DNA of 64,000 nt from Acidobacteriota bacterium (GCA_018268895.1 JAFDVP010000001.1:1550001-1614000), one strand, 5' to 3'. Numbered from the stretch's first letter, positions 18,101 to 26,988 are shown. Made by a program: numbers and translations. Notes: generated from the sequence alone by a model not told the origin.

Positions 18101-18556
18101 GCGCGTTCCGCTGATCGGGAGATCTGCAATCTGTCGATCTTCAATATTCGTCGCAATGTCGGCGCGGTCCGTCTGCAACTGCGCAGGAGCCGCTGAAACA
18201 TCGATCGTCTCCGACACGCTGCCGGGGACGACAGTCACATCTGCACGAGTCGTCGAGTTGACGAAGATGACTACGTGCTCCATCGTCTGTTTCTTGAATC
18301 CCTCGTGCTCAACCGTAACTCGATATTCTCCTGGAGACGTGCCTGGAAATGTATAGTTGCCGCTGCCGTTGGTGACCGCGTGTTGAGATACATTGGTTTT
18401 TTCATTGGTGATTATGACATTCGCGTTCGGGATGGAGGCTCCCGATTGGTCCTGCACAATACCGACGATCGTGCCACTGACAGCCTGGCCATAGGCCACC
18501 GAGGCCAACAATGTCATCGAAATACATACAGCCTGGAAAATTCGTTGAATGAGCAT
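15140..18556 (-). CDS. TonB-dependent receptor with carboxypeptidase-like N-terminal domain
   Basis: 1138 residues from ATG 18556 (GGAGAAAGAG just upstream). The signal peptide MLIQRIFQAVCISMTLLASVAYG is followed by a carboxypeptidase-regulatory beta-sandwich (about 25-105: VSGTIVGIVQDQSGASIPNA.. to TSPGEYRVTVEHEGF), a plug (RNYQQLLNLVPGTTPVRFEN, VTNVILKSGTNQIHGSAFEF) and a long barrel ending in phenylalanine (SLQASVKLSF), as outer-membrane proteins do. Such Oar-like receptors import large or scarce substrates, often glycans. It follows the MFS transporter by 72 bp in the same direction, so outer- and inner-membrane uptake are probably co-transcribed. Confidence 0.93.
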   Translation of the reverse strand: MLIQRIFQAVCISMTLLASVAYGQAVSGTIVGIVQDQSGASIPNANVIITNEKTNVSQHAVTNGSGNYTFPGTSPGEYRVTVEHEGFKKQTMEHVVIFVNSTTRADVTVVPGSVSETIDVSAAPAQLQTDRADIATNIEDRQIADLPISGTRNYQQLLNLVPGTTPVRFENSQFFNAVGALQTRVNGIPRHGNLYQIEGIDDTNRTGLLQFIIPPADAIGSVDISTNNYEAELGRATGAVTNVILKSGTNQIHGSAFEFIQNNAVNARSYFGGPLGHLAYNYFGGSLGGPLIHNKLFLFGDYLRTTDREAIANTFTIVPTQFYTPNAQGNIDLSAPLDAAKKTGQIYDPATGNADGTGRQPFVNNQIPISRVNPISLAILQQMPKPNQNLTNLAAPTNNYVTNLPFTKDTQSFDLKGDYSLSEKDRLSARYSFQRVTIMQAPAFSSFAGGPAGNGFQGTGVQNSYSTGVNYGHVFSPTLFTETRIGVAHLINRARPTNYGSNDATKLGIAGVNIAGIPFTSGQIQISLDGFSNPAFGYSKSIPWDRSESNIDFVNSWTKVLHNHTVKFGVDLRRVRDDISQSQTFGGPGTIAFVGNQTSTNASGAVNNVANTMASFLLDLPSSVGRDIVNPTRYRQWWFFSFISDKWQVAQKLTLDLGLRWEFYPPATPAEAGGFSNYNPTNNTLVLAGIGNNPANLGMKTQYRYFAPRTGFAYRVSEATVLRGGYGISYMPFPDDSYAFNYPVRSNNSYTPVGSTSYTPAVLSNGQVATFQAGFPAPVPVTIPSNGIIQANTSALTQQAYNVVPLDYKNPYVQSWNVAVQQALPWKLSLQLAYVGNHGTRMATQQDMNLPSTYGGGNTSKPLYAPFGRTATTTAITMGFSSNYNALQAQLDRRFSNGIATSTAFTWGKGLGYVPSDDSALMFNINKRRNYAPNDYDRRLTLVESFTYALPFGSGHRLASSRVPSLVFGGWKLSGIVSLVSGSPFTVSANAASLNTPGTSQTASLLGPYRVLKGIGTGSAWFDPTAFAQPAGCTSSPCTSANVGLGNTGRNQFYGPGYIQNSFSIFKSFPFIRESKIDARLDAFQLSNTPQFSNPNSTYSASLSSTFGKVTNTASSGQGSVNGIGGGRSLQASVKLSF

Positions 18557-18628
18557 CTCTTTCTCCGTCACAGATTCTGGTTTCTTGCAGGTAAAACGCC
18601 GACACGCTTGTGCCGGGTGGGAGCCGTC

Positions 18629-19927
18629 TCACAACGGAATTGTTCTCTGTTCTGTCCGTGGTGATCTCAAAAACACAACGACACTTACAGTCGCCAATAC
18701 AGGCAGTAGAGCGGCGACAAAAAATGCTGGGGTGTACCCAAACCTGCCAACCGTGTTTCCCACGAGGACAGTGAATGCTGTGCCAGCGAGTCCCGCCGCA
18801 AAACCGCTGAGACCTGTAACCGTGGCCACAACATTCTGGGGAAGCAAGTCCGACGGGAAGGTGAGCCCCATCGTCGACCAGCTGGCAAATCCCCACAAGG
18901 CGATGCAAACCAAAGCAATGGCAGCGGACGGACTCGAGGTTCGAGCGGCCGGGATGCCTGCAAGTATGGGAATGCAGCTGACTATGCAGATAAGAATCCT
19001 GGCGCGCAGTACGGGCATACCACGGCGAATCACCAACGACGAGACATAACCTGCCGTCAGGTTCCCAAGGTCTGCCGCAACAAAAGGGATCCAGCCAAAC
19101 GCCGCCAGCTGCTTGAGCGAAAAGCCTCGCGTATCGGCGAGATATTGTGGCAGCCAGAAGACATAGAACCACCAGATAGGATCGGTCAGGGATCTCCCAA
19201 GGATGATGCCCCAGACATTTCTGTTCGCGAGTAAACTCAGCCAACCGGTCTTCCGGTCTGTGACATGCGTAGCAGAACTCCCACCTCGAATCAGATGCTT
19301 CTCGTCTTCGCTAACTCGTGGGTGATCATCGAGCGGATGGTAGACATAGAGCCATAGAGCCAACCACAGAAAGCCCAATATTCCCGTGAAAATAAACGCA
19401 GGACGCCATCCGAACCACAAGGCGATGACAGGCAAAGCGATCGATGCCAATGCCCCACCCACACTCGACCCACTGTCAAAGATAGCGACGGCCATGCCGC
19501 GCTCCTCGTCGGGAAACCACTCAGCGACCGTCTTCGATGCCCCTGGCCAATTGAAGCCCTCTCCAATTCCCAGGAGAAAACGCGTGACGACGAAACCCGC
19601 AACGGATCCCACCAACGCGCTCAGCGCATTCACGGCCGACCAAAGAATGACTGCGAAACTCAAACCCTTTCGGACTCCAATGCGATCGAGGACGGGGCCG
19701 CCGACGAGCCATGCCAGGGCATAAGCAAACTGAAATGAGCCAAAGATCTTAGCCAGGTCCTCGTGCGTGAAACGCAGCTGCGCAGAGATCGCCGGCGATA
19801 GGACAGAGAAGCTCTGACGGCTGATGTAATTAATCACCGTCGACAAAAACAGAGTCCATGCAATGACCCAGCGGATTCGCCCCTGAGGCTTCCTGGCTGT
19901 TCTTCCGGATTCCATTGTTGCCTGCAC
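18629..19927 (-). CDS. MFS transporter, anion:cation symporter (hexuronate/galactonate) type
   Basis: 432 residues, twelve hydrophobic segments. The start GTG 19927 has AGGAG seven bases upstream. Segment INYISRQSFSVLSPAISAQL, then FGSFQFAYALAWLVGGPVLDRIGVRKG, FLLGIGEGFNWPGASKTVAEWFP and ERGMAVAIFDSGSSVGGA are typical of the ACS branch, which moves sugar acids and related organic anions with protons. It is divergent from a LacI regulator across a 285-bp control region and precedes a TonB-dependent receptor. The true substrate is not shown by sequence; an acidic or amino sugar fits the neighbours. Confidence 0.88.
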   Translation of the reverse strand: MQATMESGRTARKPQGRIRWVIAWTLFLSTVINYISRQSFSVLSPAISAQLRFTHEDLAKIFGSFQFAYALAWLVGGPVLDRIGVRKGLSFAVILWSAVNALSALVGSVAGFVVTRFLLGIGEGFNWPGASKTVAEWFPDEERGMAVAIFDSGSSVGGALASIALPVIALWFGWRPAFIFTGILGFLWLALWLYVYHPLDDHPRVSEDEKHLIRGGSSATHVTDRKTGWLSLLANRNVWGIILGRSLTDPIWWFYVFWLPQYLADTRGFSLKQLAAFGWIPFVAADLGNLTAGYVSSLVIRRGMPVLRARILICIVSCIPILAGIPAARTSSPSAAIALVCIALWGFASWSTMGLTFPSDLLPQNVVATVTGLSGFAAGLAGTAFTVLVGNTVGRFGYTPAFFVAALLPVLATVSVVVFLRSPRTEQRTIPL

Positions 19928-20010
19928 CGTGCGCTCCTATGTCGACAATACGAATGCAATTGTCGGCTGAACCGAAACCATAATGGGTCGCCACACATTT
20001 GTCAAAACTA

Positions 20011-20158
20011 TTTTTCCAAAGTTATTGGCAAATTTTCCAAGCACTACTTCAGTAGATTCCTCGTTTTCTGGAATTGTTTGAGATCCACCCGGTAGTACGT
20101 CCACGATGCTGCAAATCCCTTTGGCAATAATTGGATATTCCTTGGCAAGTTTTCAAGG
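20011..20158. promoter_or_regulatory. putative operator cluster for the divergent LacI regulator
   Basis: TTGGCAAATTTTCCAA (20025-20040) is a 16-bp palindrome with one mismatch. TTTTTCCAA stands at 20011-20019. TTGGCAATAATTGGA starts at 20121, and CCTTGGCAAGTTTTCAAGG (20140-20158) is an imperfect palindrome with the same TTGGCAA half-site. They lie between the MFS gene and the LacI gene, as expected for autoregulation and control of the uptake operon. Confidence 0.5.
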
Positions 20159-20212
20159 TCGCTGCTACACTTGCCGATATTGCGTGAGCCCGATGAAGTG
20201 GAGATGCGAGCA

Positions 20213-21268
20213 ATGAAGCGCAGGACGAAGTCGGCCCCCCCCGCAGACACGGGTAAAGTTGGCCTTAAGCAGGTGGCTGCCCGCGCAGGCGTCAGTATTT
20301 CAAGTGCATCCCGGGTGCTCAGTGGCAGCCGTAAAGTCGACGATCAGACCAGGGATGCTGTCATCGCGGCTGCCAAAGCTCTCGGCTTCGATCTATCAAA
20401 ATCACAAAAAGAAAAGTCGCTTGCATTCCTATTGTGCAATCGAACGATGCACGATGCCTTTCACTCGCGGATTCTGATGGGTGCGGAGGCTGCCTGTGCC
20501 GAACACGGATGGGAGATGATCTTTCTCTCCTTCAACTATCCGCCGCATGTGCCGTGGAAAGAACTGCATTTGCCTCGTGTCGTCCAACGACACGATGTGG
20601 TCCGTGCTGTTCTGCTGGCTGGAACGAACTCGGCCAACCTCATGGAACTGCTCACGCATAAGAATGTCAACTTTGTCACCTTAGGAAACAACGTCCTGGG
20701 GACGCCGCCGCAACTCAAGCCTGACATGGTCTACTCGGATGACGTTCAGGGCGGCTATGACATGACGCGTCACCTCATAAATAGCGGCCATGAGCGCATC
20801 TGGTATGTCGGGAATTTACGGCTTCCATGGTATGCGCGCTGCTATGAAGGATATGAGCAGGCGATGAAAGAGGCACAACTTAAACCTCAAATTTCATCGA
20901 TCGATTCTCAGGATAATGCGGAGATCGGATATCTGGGGACCAAATCCATTCTGGCCAACGACAACGCAACAGCGATCTTCTGTGGAAGCGATTTTGCCTC
21001 ACATGGCGTTTATCGTGCTCTGCGTGACAGTGGTCTTCGCATCCCTGAGGACGTGAGCGTCGCAGGTTGCAATGACACCGTAGGCAACTGGCTTTATCCA
21101 GGATTGACGACCATTCGGGAGTTCCCGGAACAGATTGGAAAGAAGATGGTGGAAGCAGCGCTTCATCGCATCTCCTCCCCGAATACGCCGCCGCAAAAGA
21201 TTGTCATTCCAACGGAATTCGTTCGCAGGGACTCCTGCCGGGAGTTCCGAAACCTAAAGAATTACTGA
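20213..21268 (+). CDS. LacI family transcriptional regulator
   Basis: 351 residues. ATG 20213 is chosen over an upstream TTG because TGGAG lies nine bases before it and the helix-turn-helix then starts near residue 17. DNA-binding: VGLKQVAARAGVSISSASRV, LSGSRKVDDQTRDAV and the hinge AAAKALGFDLS. The rest is a periplasmic-binding-protein-like sensor domain (LIHSGH-type segment HLINSGHERIWYVGN; ATAIFCGSDFASHGVYRAL; VSVAGCNDTVGNW). It most likely represses the divergent MFS-receptor operon and its own downstream genes until a sugar binds. Confidence 0.92.
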   Translation: MKRRTKSAPPADTGKVGLKQVAARAGVSISSASRVLSGSRKVDDQTRDAVIAAAKALGFDLSKSQKEKSLAFLLCNRTMHDAFHSRILMGAEAACAEHGWEMIFLSFNYPPHVPWKELHLPRVVQRHDVVRAVLLAGTNSANLMELLTHKNVNFVTLGNNVLGTPPQLKPDMVYSDDVQGGYDMTRHLINSGHERIWYVGNLRLPWYARCYEGYEQAMKEAQLKPQISSIDSQDNAEIGYLGTKSILANDNATAIFCGSDFASHGVYRALRDSGLRIPEDVSVAGCNDTVGNWLYPGLTTIREFPEQIGKKMVEAALHRISSPNTPPQKIVIPTEFVRRDSCREFRNLKNY

Positions 21269-21323
21269 ACACCCCGAGTACGAATTAGACACTCCTCAAC
21301 TAAAAAAGCGAAGGGATACACCT

Positions 21324-22097
21324 TTGAAAAAGTCACAACTTGGCACTCTACGGATCGAATCATATGTCGACAATTGTGGATTGGGAAATGCCGCTGCCGA
21401 CAAAGCAGCCAACGAGATTCTGCGCTTGGCCCGCGACCGGGACAGCTTCGGCGTTGTCTTCGCGACAGGCGCCTCGCAGCTGGAGACGCTGCGCCATCTT
21501 CGCTGTCGAGCTGATCTGCCATGGCACAAGATCATCGGCTTCCACATGGATGAATATGTCGGAATGACACCGGATCATCGCGCTTCTTTTCGAGGCTATC
21601 TTCGGAAGGAGCTTCCTCAGTCGAAGATGAAGGCCTTCTATGAACTTGACGGAGACTCTTCGAATCCCGATGGGACCGCGGAGCGATACGCCGCAAGACT
21701 TCGCGAGGTAAATCCTTCGCTCTGCCTTCTCGGCATTGGCGAGAACGGCCACCTCGCCTTCAACGATCCCTGGGAGGCTGACTTTGCTGACCCCAGAGAC
21801 GTCCGTCTCGTAAATCTTGACGGTGCGTGTCGCGAACAGCAATACGCCGAAGGCTGGTTCGGCAGCTTCACCGATGTTCCTCTTCGCGCGCTCACCCTCA
21901 CAATTCCCGCGATCATGCGAGTTCCCATGTTGGTCGCAAGTGTTCCTGGAGAGCGGAAAGCCGCAATCGTCAAAAAAGTCTTCGAGGCTCCGATCACCCC
22001 GGATTGTCCCGCAACCATCCTCCGCACGCATCCAAACGCTACGCTGTATCTCGACACTGAATCTTCAGCGGAGATCACCTCTCTACTCCACGAATAA
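21324..22097 (+). CDS. glucosamine-6-phosphate deaminase/isomerase family (NagB-like)
   Basis: 257 residues from TTG 21324. Family marks: VVFATGASQLETLRHL (phosphate-binding loop), IIGFHMDEYVGM (catalytic Asp/Glu), LLGIGENGHLAFNDP and the C-terminal RTHPNATLYLDTES. NagB converts an amino-sugar 6-phosphate to the ketose phosphate plus ammonia; the related AgaS/AgaI and 6-phosphogluconolactonase folds exist, so the exact substrate is open. It follows the LacI gene by 55 bp and starts a four-gene run. Together with the fused NanE-NanK, GatZ and GH109 genes further right it points to N-acetylhexosamine catabolism. Confidence 0.87.
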   Translation: MKKSQLGTLRIESYVDNCGLGNAAADKAANEILRLARDRDSFGVVFATGASQLETLRHLRCRADLPWHKIIGFHMDEYVGMTPDHRASFRGYLRKELPQSKMKAFYELDGDSSNPDGTAERYAARLREVNPSLCLLGIGENGHLAFNDPWEADFADPRDVRLVNLDGACREQQYAEGWFGSFTDVPLRALTLTIPAIMRVPMLVASVPGERKAAIVKKVFEAPITPDCPATILRTHPNATLYLDTESSAEITSLLHE

Positions 22098-22152
22098 CCG
22101 TAGCTGGCATCTCTCAAGACGAACCACTACTTCGATTTTTTTAGGAGTGACA

Positions 22153-23157
22153 ATGCGTATTTCCAGACGATCGTTTCTTCATACCGCCGCTATCACCGCT
22201 GCCGGTACGCCCTTTCATCGAGCCTTGTCGGCCGCCCCTCTGATCGCTCCCCCTGCCGGATGCACCTTTCGCATGGCCGTCATCACCGATGAGATCTCCC
22301 AGGATTTCGGAGAAGCCTGCGAGACGGCCAGCAGGCAGATGGGGCTGGGATGGGTGGAAATTCGAACTCTCTGGAAAAAGAACATCACGCTTCTGGACGC
22401 TCAGGAGATTGCAGAGGCAAAGACGATCCTCAAAAAGCATCAACTCCAGGTCACCAATTTGGGCAGCCCCCTCTTCAAAGTTCCGTGGCCATACTCCGAT
22501 CAGGCTGACAACAAACTTGGGAAATTAGACCGCGGATCTTTCGAGAATGACTTTGGCTTTAAGCAGCAGGATGAAGTTCTCGAGCGCTGCATCGCTCTGT
22601 GCAAGCAATTCGATACGGATCGTATTCGCTGCTTCGACTTTCTGACACTCAAGGATCAGAAACCCTACCGCGACGCCATCAATGAAAAACTGCGGAAAGC
22701 CGCCGAAAGGTGTGAAAAGCATAAAGTGATTCTCGTTATGGAAAACGAGGAAAGCTGCAACACCCAGACTGCAGAACAAGCTGTGGCAGTACTGAAGGCG
22801 GTTCCCAATCGGAACTTCATGTTGAACTGGGACCCCGCAAATGAAGCTGCCGTCGGCGGTCATCCTTTCCCTCAGGGATGGTCCTTGTTACCAAAAGATC
22901 GTATCGGCCACGTGCACTGCAAGGATGTGGTTCGCAAAGACGGAACCTACACCTGGGCGCCGATCGGTGGGGGCGTCATGGATTGGGTCGGACAGTTTCG
23001 CGCTCTCGCCGCTGCGGGCTATCACCTTGGCGTAAGCCTTGAGACCCATTGGCGTGGGCCTGGCACTAAGGAAGAAGCAACACAGAAAAGTATGGAAGGC
23101 CTCAAATCTGCACTTCGCCAAGCGGAGATTCCCTGTTCCCGCGTTCTCCAACTCTAA
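22153..23157 (+). CDS. sugar phosphate isomerase/epimerase-like TIM-barrel protein, exported
   Basis: 334 residues from ATG 22153 (TAGGAG upstream). A twin-arginine-like leader RISRRSFLHTAAITAAGTPF precedes an AP-endonuclease-2 type TIM barrel: MAVITDEISQDFGEACETAS, RIRCFDFLTL, KVILVMENEES, FMLNWDPANEAA, RIGHVHCKD and LGVSLETHWRGPG. The conserved Glu, Asp, His and Glu at strand ends fit a metal-dependent isomerase or epimerase of free sugars in the periplasm. Its companion is a Gfo/Idh oxidoreductase with the same kind of leader, a pairing common in sugar-acid and keto-sugar pathways. Substrate unknown. Confidence 0.85.
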   Translation: MRISRRSFLHTAAITAAGTPFHRALSAAPLIAPPAGCTFRMAVITDEISQDFGEACETASRQMGLGWVEIRTLWKKNITLLDAQEIAEAKTILKKHQLQVTNLGSPLFKVPWPYSDQADNKLGKLDRGSFENDFGFKQQDEVLERCIALCKQFDTDRIRCFDFLTLKDQKPYRDAINEKLRKAAERCEKHKVILVMENEESCNTQTAEQAVAVLKAVPNRNFMLNWDPANEAAVGGHPFPQGWSLLPKDRIGHVHCKDVVRKDGTYTWAPIGGGVMDWVGQFRALAAAGYHLGVSLETHWRGPGTKEEATQKSMEGLKSALRQAEIPCSRVLQL

Positions 23158-23189
23158 ACGCAGTGCCACCAATCAGGAGAAATGATCGT

Positions 23190-24503
23190 ATGAAAGAAAT
23201 CAGTATCGGACGTCGTCAGTTTCTTTCCGGGATTGCCGCGGCAGCCACCAGCCAGGCTCTCCCTTATCGCATGCTCGGGCAAACCAACCGCATTCTGGGC
23301 GCCAACGATCGCATCCGTATCGGTCTCATCGGTGCCGGATCGCGCGGAAGGGAGGACTTGCGTAGCGCACTGCGTCAGTACAATGTCGAATGTGTCGCCG
23401 TCGCGGATGTCTTCTCGCTACATAGGGAGCAAATGAAGCATGCCTATCCCTCGATCGACACCTACGATGACCCTCGCCGCCTTCTTGACCGCAAGGATAT
23501 CGACGCGGTCATCAATGCGACGCCGCTTCATGTCCACTCGAAGTACTTTCTCGATTCACTCTCGGCCGGTAAAGATCTCTATTGCGAAAAGACCATGACC
23601 TGGAATATTCCAGAGGCTGAGGCATGCCTGAAAGCCGCAAAGGCATCCAAGCAAATCGTGCAAATCGGGCTTCAGGATTCCACGTCCGGCTCGCTGCTCG
23701 ATGCAAAGGATTGGATTGCAAAAGGCCTAACTGGCAAGATCACTATGGTTGAATCCTGGATGAGCCGCAACACAAAACATGATGTCGGGCAGTGGAGGCG
23801 CGCCATTCCAAAAGAGTGCACGGCCTCCAACGTAAATTGGAAGCTCTTTCTCGATGGCCGCAAGCTCGACACCTTCGACGCCGAAAAGTTCATCAACTGG
23901 CGACTGTACTGGAGCTTTTCCGGTGGGAATACCGCGGAAAACATGGTCCACCAGCTTGCATGGGTGATCGAAACCATGAATCTGCCTCTTCCCAAATCCG
24001 CAACCATGACGGGTGGAATCTTTTCCGTCAAGGATGGACGCGAGGTGCCGGATACGATCTCTGTCACAATCGAATACCCAAACGACTTTGTCTTTGTCTG
24101 GCAGTCCGTCTTCAACAATAAATTCTATGGAATGGGAGAGCGATTCCTTGGAAGCGATGGAACGATTGAGCACCTCAGTGGCTCGAATAATATGATCACG
24201 GGGCCTGCGGATACGAGCCGAGATAAAAAGAGCGAAGAAAACGCCCCTGGGCCAGTTCGCTACTATCCCGAGACGCTCAATAACCCCAATGGCACGCCGA
24301 TGCTTGGCAAGAATCCTGGAGAGAATCATATGGCTCACTGGGTCGCTCGTCTCCGCGACCGCAAGCAGCCTGCGGCTTCTGTAGAGTTGGGCTACCAGTC
24401 TGCTCTCGGCGTGCATATGGCGAATCTGTCTTACCGGCAGAAGAGGCGCATCACTCTTGAAGAGGCACTTGCAACGCCGGCAAGCTCCTACCTTTCCCAC
24501 TGA
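23190..24503 (+). CDS. Gfo/Idh/MocA family oxidoreductase, exported
   Basis: 437 residues. The leader IGRRQFLSGIAAAATSQA is twin-arginine-like. The Rossmann domain follows (IRIGLIGAGSRGREDL), then DIDAVINATPLHVHSKYF and the EKT motif (GKDLYCEKTMTW) that carries the catalytic lysine in this family. The C-terminal alpha/beta domain includes NTAENMVHQLAWVIETMNLP. Such proteins bind NAD(P) before Tat export. 32 bp after the TIM-barrel gene; a terminator hairpin follows, so the operon ends here. Confidence 0.87.
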   Translation: MKEISIGRRQFLSGIAAAATSQALPYRMLGQTNRILGANDRIRIGLIGAGSRGREDLRSALRQYNVECVAVADVFSLHREQMKHAYPSIDTYDDPRRLLDRKDIDAVINATPLHVHSKYFLDSLSAGKDLYCEKTMTWNIPEAEACLKAAKASKQIVQIGLQDSTSGSLLDAKDWIAKGLTGKITMVESWMSRNTKHDVGQWRRAIPKECTASNVNWKLFLDGRKLDTFDAEKFINWRLYWSFSGGNTAENMVHQLAWVIETMNLPLPKSATMTGGIFSVKDGREVPDTISVTIEYPNDFVFVWQSVFNNKFYGMGERFLGSDGTIEHLSGSNNMITGPADTSRDKKSEENAPGPVRYYPETLNNPNGTPMLGKNPGENHMAHWVARLRDRKQPAASVELGYQSALGVHMANLSYRQKRRITLEEALATPASSYLSH

Positions 24504-24512
24504 CCCTCTCTA

Positions 24513-24539
24513 CGTGCTCCCATCATGAGTGGGAGCACG
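24513..24539 (+). terminator. terminator hairpin after the Gfo/Idh gene
   Basis: CGTGCTCCCA (24513-24522), loop TCATGAG, TGGGAGCACG (24530-24539) is a 10-bp perfect stem followed by GCTCTTTCTC. It lies 10 bp after the stop codon and separates the LacI-NagB-isomerase-oxidoreductase run from the glycosidase-like gene. Confidence 0.7.
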
Positions 24540-24588
24540 GCTCTTTCTCAACTATCGATTGCCTCAACCCACGATTGGATCGTTTTCA

Positions 24589-26988
24589 ATGAGAGCGCGC
24601 CAGCTTCTTCTGCTCTTTGCTCCTGTTTTCGTCAGTCTGTCTCTTGAGACGATGCCGGCTGTAGCGCAACAATGGACCGACAGCCGAATCGTCATTTCTC
24701 CGTTGGCAGATTCTCGCGAAAAGCTAGCCGCACAGATCCTCAGTGAAGAGGTTTCGAAACGAACGCGCATCGCGTGGCCCATTTCCACAGAGGTTGCCAA
24801 TACAAGCGCACCGCTCGTTATCGTCGCCACAAAGCCACATCTGACCGGAATTTTGGCTGCGGGACATCTGGCGATACCTTCCTTCGTCGAGACCGCCGAA
24901 TCAGAAGGCTTCTCCATTCGCATCCTTGGCAAAGACAAGCGCGTTGTCTTGATCGCAGGCAACGACACGCGGGGTGTGCTTTTTGGGATCGGCTATTTCC
25001 TTCGCCATCTCGATATGCAGCCACAATCCATATTCTCCGCGAATCTAGTCGATACCGACCAGGAGCCGGAATACCCTGTACGCGGACATCAACTCGGCTA
25101 CCGTCCCAAAAACAATACATACGACGGATGGGACATTAAGGCATTCGATCAATACATTCGCGATCTTATCCTCTTTGGCACAAACACCATCGAATTGATC
25201 CCTCCGCACTCTGACGATGCGGCGACGAGTCCGCTCTTTCCGGTGCCGTCGATGGAGATGATGGTCAGCCTATCTTCCCTTATCCATCACTACGGACTTC
25301 GTTGTTCCATTTGGTTTCCTGCCATGGAGAAGGACTATACCGACCCGGCGCAATTGGAGCGTTCCATCCATGAGTGGGGCAATGTTTTTTCGCAGCTTCA
25401 ACAGGTCGACTCCATCTTCGTCCCGGGAGGTGACCCCGGACACACCGATCCCAAAGTTCTCTTTCACTTCCTGGGCCGCGTTGCCATTGAGCTGCACAAA
25501 TATCATCCTCACGCTGAGATTTGGGTTTCCCCTCAAGCCTTCAGCGAGGAGTGGCTTTCGCAGTTCTATGCCCTGCTTCGAGATCGCCCATCGTGGCTTA
25601 CCGGTGTCGTCTACGGCTCGGAGATGCGTCCAACTCCAGCCGAATTCCGCGCACACGTTCCCCCCTCGATTCCCATTCGCTTTTATCCTGACATTGCTCA
25701 CACAGCATCCTCCGAGCACCCTGTGCCAAATTGGGACCCTGCCTTCGCACTTACTGAGGGGCGCGAGCCTATTAATCCGCGCCCAGTTGATGAAGGCCTT
25801 ATCTTTCACAGCGCCTCGAAGACCACCATCGGCTTTGTCACCTACTCCGAAGGAGTCAACGATGATGTCAATAAGTTTCTGTGGTCAGGCTGGGGGTGGA
25901 ACTCAAAGCAAACCTCCGACGAAATCCTTGCGCAATATGTTCATCTTTTTCTGGCACCGGCATTGTCTAGTGAAATCCTGCCTCCCCTTCATGGGCTAGA
26001 GGACAACTGGCGCGGCCCCGCGCGCAGCAATCCAAGCATCGAACCCACGCTGGCCGCTTTCCAGGTACTCGCCTCGAAATACCCCGGCCTCAAAACTAAC
26101 TGGCGCTTCCAGCAGCTTCTCTATCGCGCTTACTATGACACATACGTTCAGCGCAGATTGAGGGACGAAAGTTCAGCTCAAGAGAAAGCGGTTCAAATTT
26201 TGCGCTCGGCCTATCCCTCAAATACTAATGAGAACATCATCGAGGCGGAAACAGCGATTGCTACGCCGCCGCAGTGCTCCGTCTCCAGCCTATGCCAGCG
26301 GATTCAGAATCTTGCCGATGACCTTTTCGCCTCCGTCCGCATGCAACTAACCGTCAGCCGCCATCACGCATCATCGGTGGACCGCGGAGCTAATGCCGAC
26401 TCTGTTGACGAACCTATTACCGATAGGCTTTGGATTCTCGGCAAACTCAAATATGCAAAGGCTACATCCGGGACCAACCGCACAGCCATCGTGAAGGAGA
26501 TACTAGACATGGTCGCGCCAACTTCCCCTCTTTATGACGATATTGGCCAACCTGGACGCCAAGCACACATTCTGCCGCAGCCTCCTGCATTGGATAACCC
26601 CATACTCAACGAACGAATCTACTCTGGAGTTATCAAGTCACTTCAATCCGATCAGGTTCTTCCTATCAGCAAAAGGACTTACCTTGGGAGCCTCTATGAT
26701 GAACCCATGAGGATGAAGTATCCCAATCTCAAAAAAAATACGAAGTACCTCTTCCACGTCACCTATGCCAAGGACTCCACCGACCTAAAGCTCAGCGCCA
26801 ATCACATCCTTTTGAAAGGAACGTGCCATTCCAGTGCTAACGGTTGTCTTGAAATGACCTATTCGATTCCAGCTACCCTAACCTCATTCGGAAATTTGGA
26901 TTTCGAGTGGCGTTCCCCCAGGGGTCTCGGAGGCCACGGCCGCGTCCTACAAATTACAACCACCGAGTTGGTCGAGGATACGCCATAG
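24589..26988 (+). CDS. uncharacterised secreted glycosidase-like protein (GH20b-type N-domain plus TIM barrel)
   Basis: 799 residues from ATG 24589, which starts a clean signal peptide (MRARQLLLLFAPVFVSLSL, cleavage near AVAQ). Residues about 25-150 look like the N-terminal domain of GH20/GH67-type enzymes (VISPLADSREKLAAQILSEE; KRVVLIAGNDTRGVLFGIGY; FLRHLD). A TIM-barrel-like part begins YPVRGHQLGYRP, with FGTNTIELIPPHSDD and SIFVPGGDPGHTDP. Helical C-terminal part to about residue 560, then a 230-residue tail that ends in a beta-rich region. I cannot place it in a named family; alpha-glucuronidase or hexosaminidase-like activity is possible. The island's att repeat follows 260 bp downstream. 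Confidence 0.65.
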   Translation: MRARQLLLLFAPVFVSLSLETMPAVAQQWTDSRIVISPLADSREKLAAQILSEEVSKRTRIAWPISTEVANTSAPLVIVATKPHLTGILAAGHLAIPSFVETAESEGFSIRILGKDKRVVLIAGNDTRGVLFGIGYFLRHLDMQPQSIFSANLVDTDQEPEYPVRGHQLGYRPKNNTYDGWDIKAFDQYIRDLILFGTNTIELIPPHSDDAATSPLFPVPSMEMMVSLSSLIHHYGLRCSIWFPAMEKDYTDPAQLERSIHEWGNVFSQLQQVDSIFVPGGDPGHTDPKVLFHFLGRVAIELHKYHPHAEIWVSPQAFSEEWLSQFYALLRDRPSWLTGVVYGSEMRPTPAEFRAHVPPSIPIRFYPDIAHTASSEHPVPNWDPAFALTEGREPINPRPVDEGLIFHSASKTTIGFVTYSEGVNDDVNKFLWSGWGWNSKQTSDEILAQYVHLFLAPALSSEILPPLHGLEDNWRGPARSNPSIEPTLAAFQVLASKYPGLKTNWRFQQLLYRAYYDTYVQRRLRDESSAQEKAVQILRSAYPSNTNENIIEAETAIATPPQCSVSSLCQRIQNLADDLFASVRMQLTVSRHHASSVDRGANADSVDEPITDRLWILGKLKYAKATSGTNRTAIVKEILDMVAPTSPLYDDIGQPGRQAHILPQPPALDNPILNERIYSGVIKSLQSDQVLPISKRTYLGSLYDEPMRMKYPNLKKNTKYLFHVTYAKDSTDLKLSANHILLKGTCHSSANGCLEMTYSIPATLTSFGNLDFEWRSPRGLGGHGRVLQITTTELVEDTP

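Noticed and set aside
18402..19244. 280-codon open frame on the minus strand
   Set aside because: Out-of-frame shadow of the MFS transporter and the receptor start, with Cys/His/Arg-rich nonsense.
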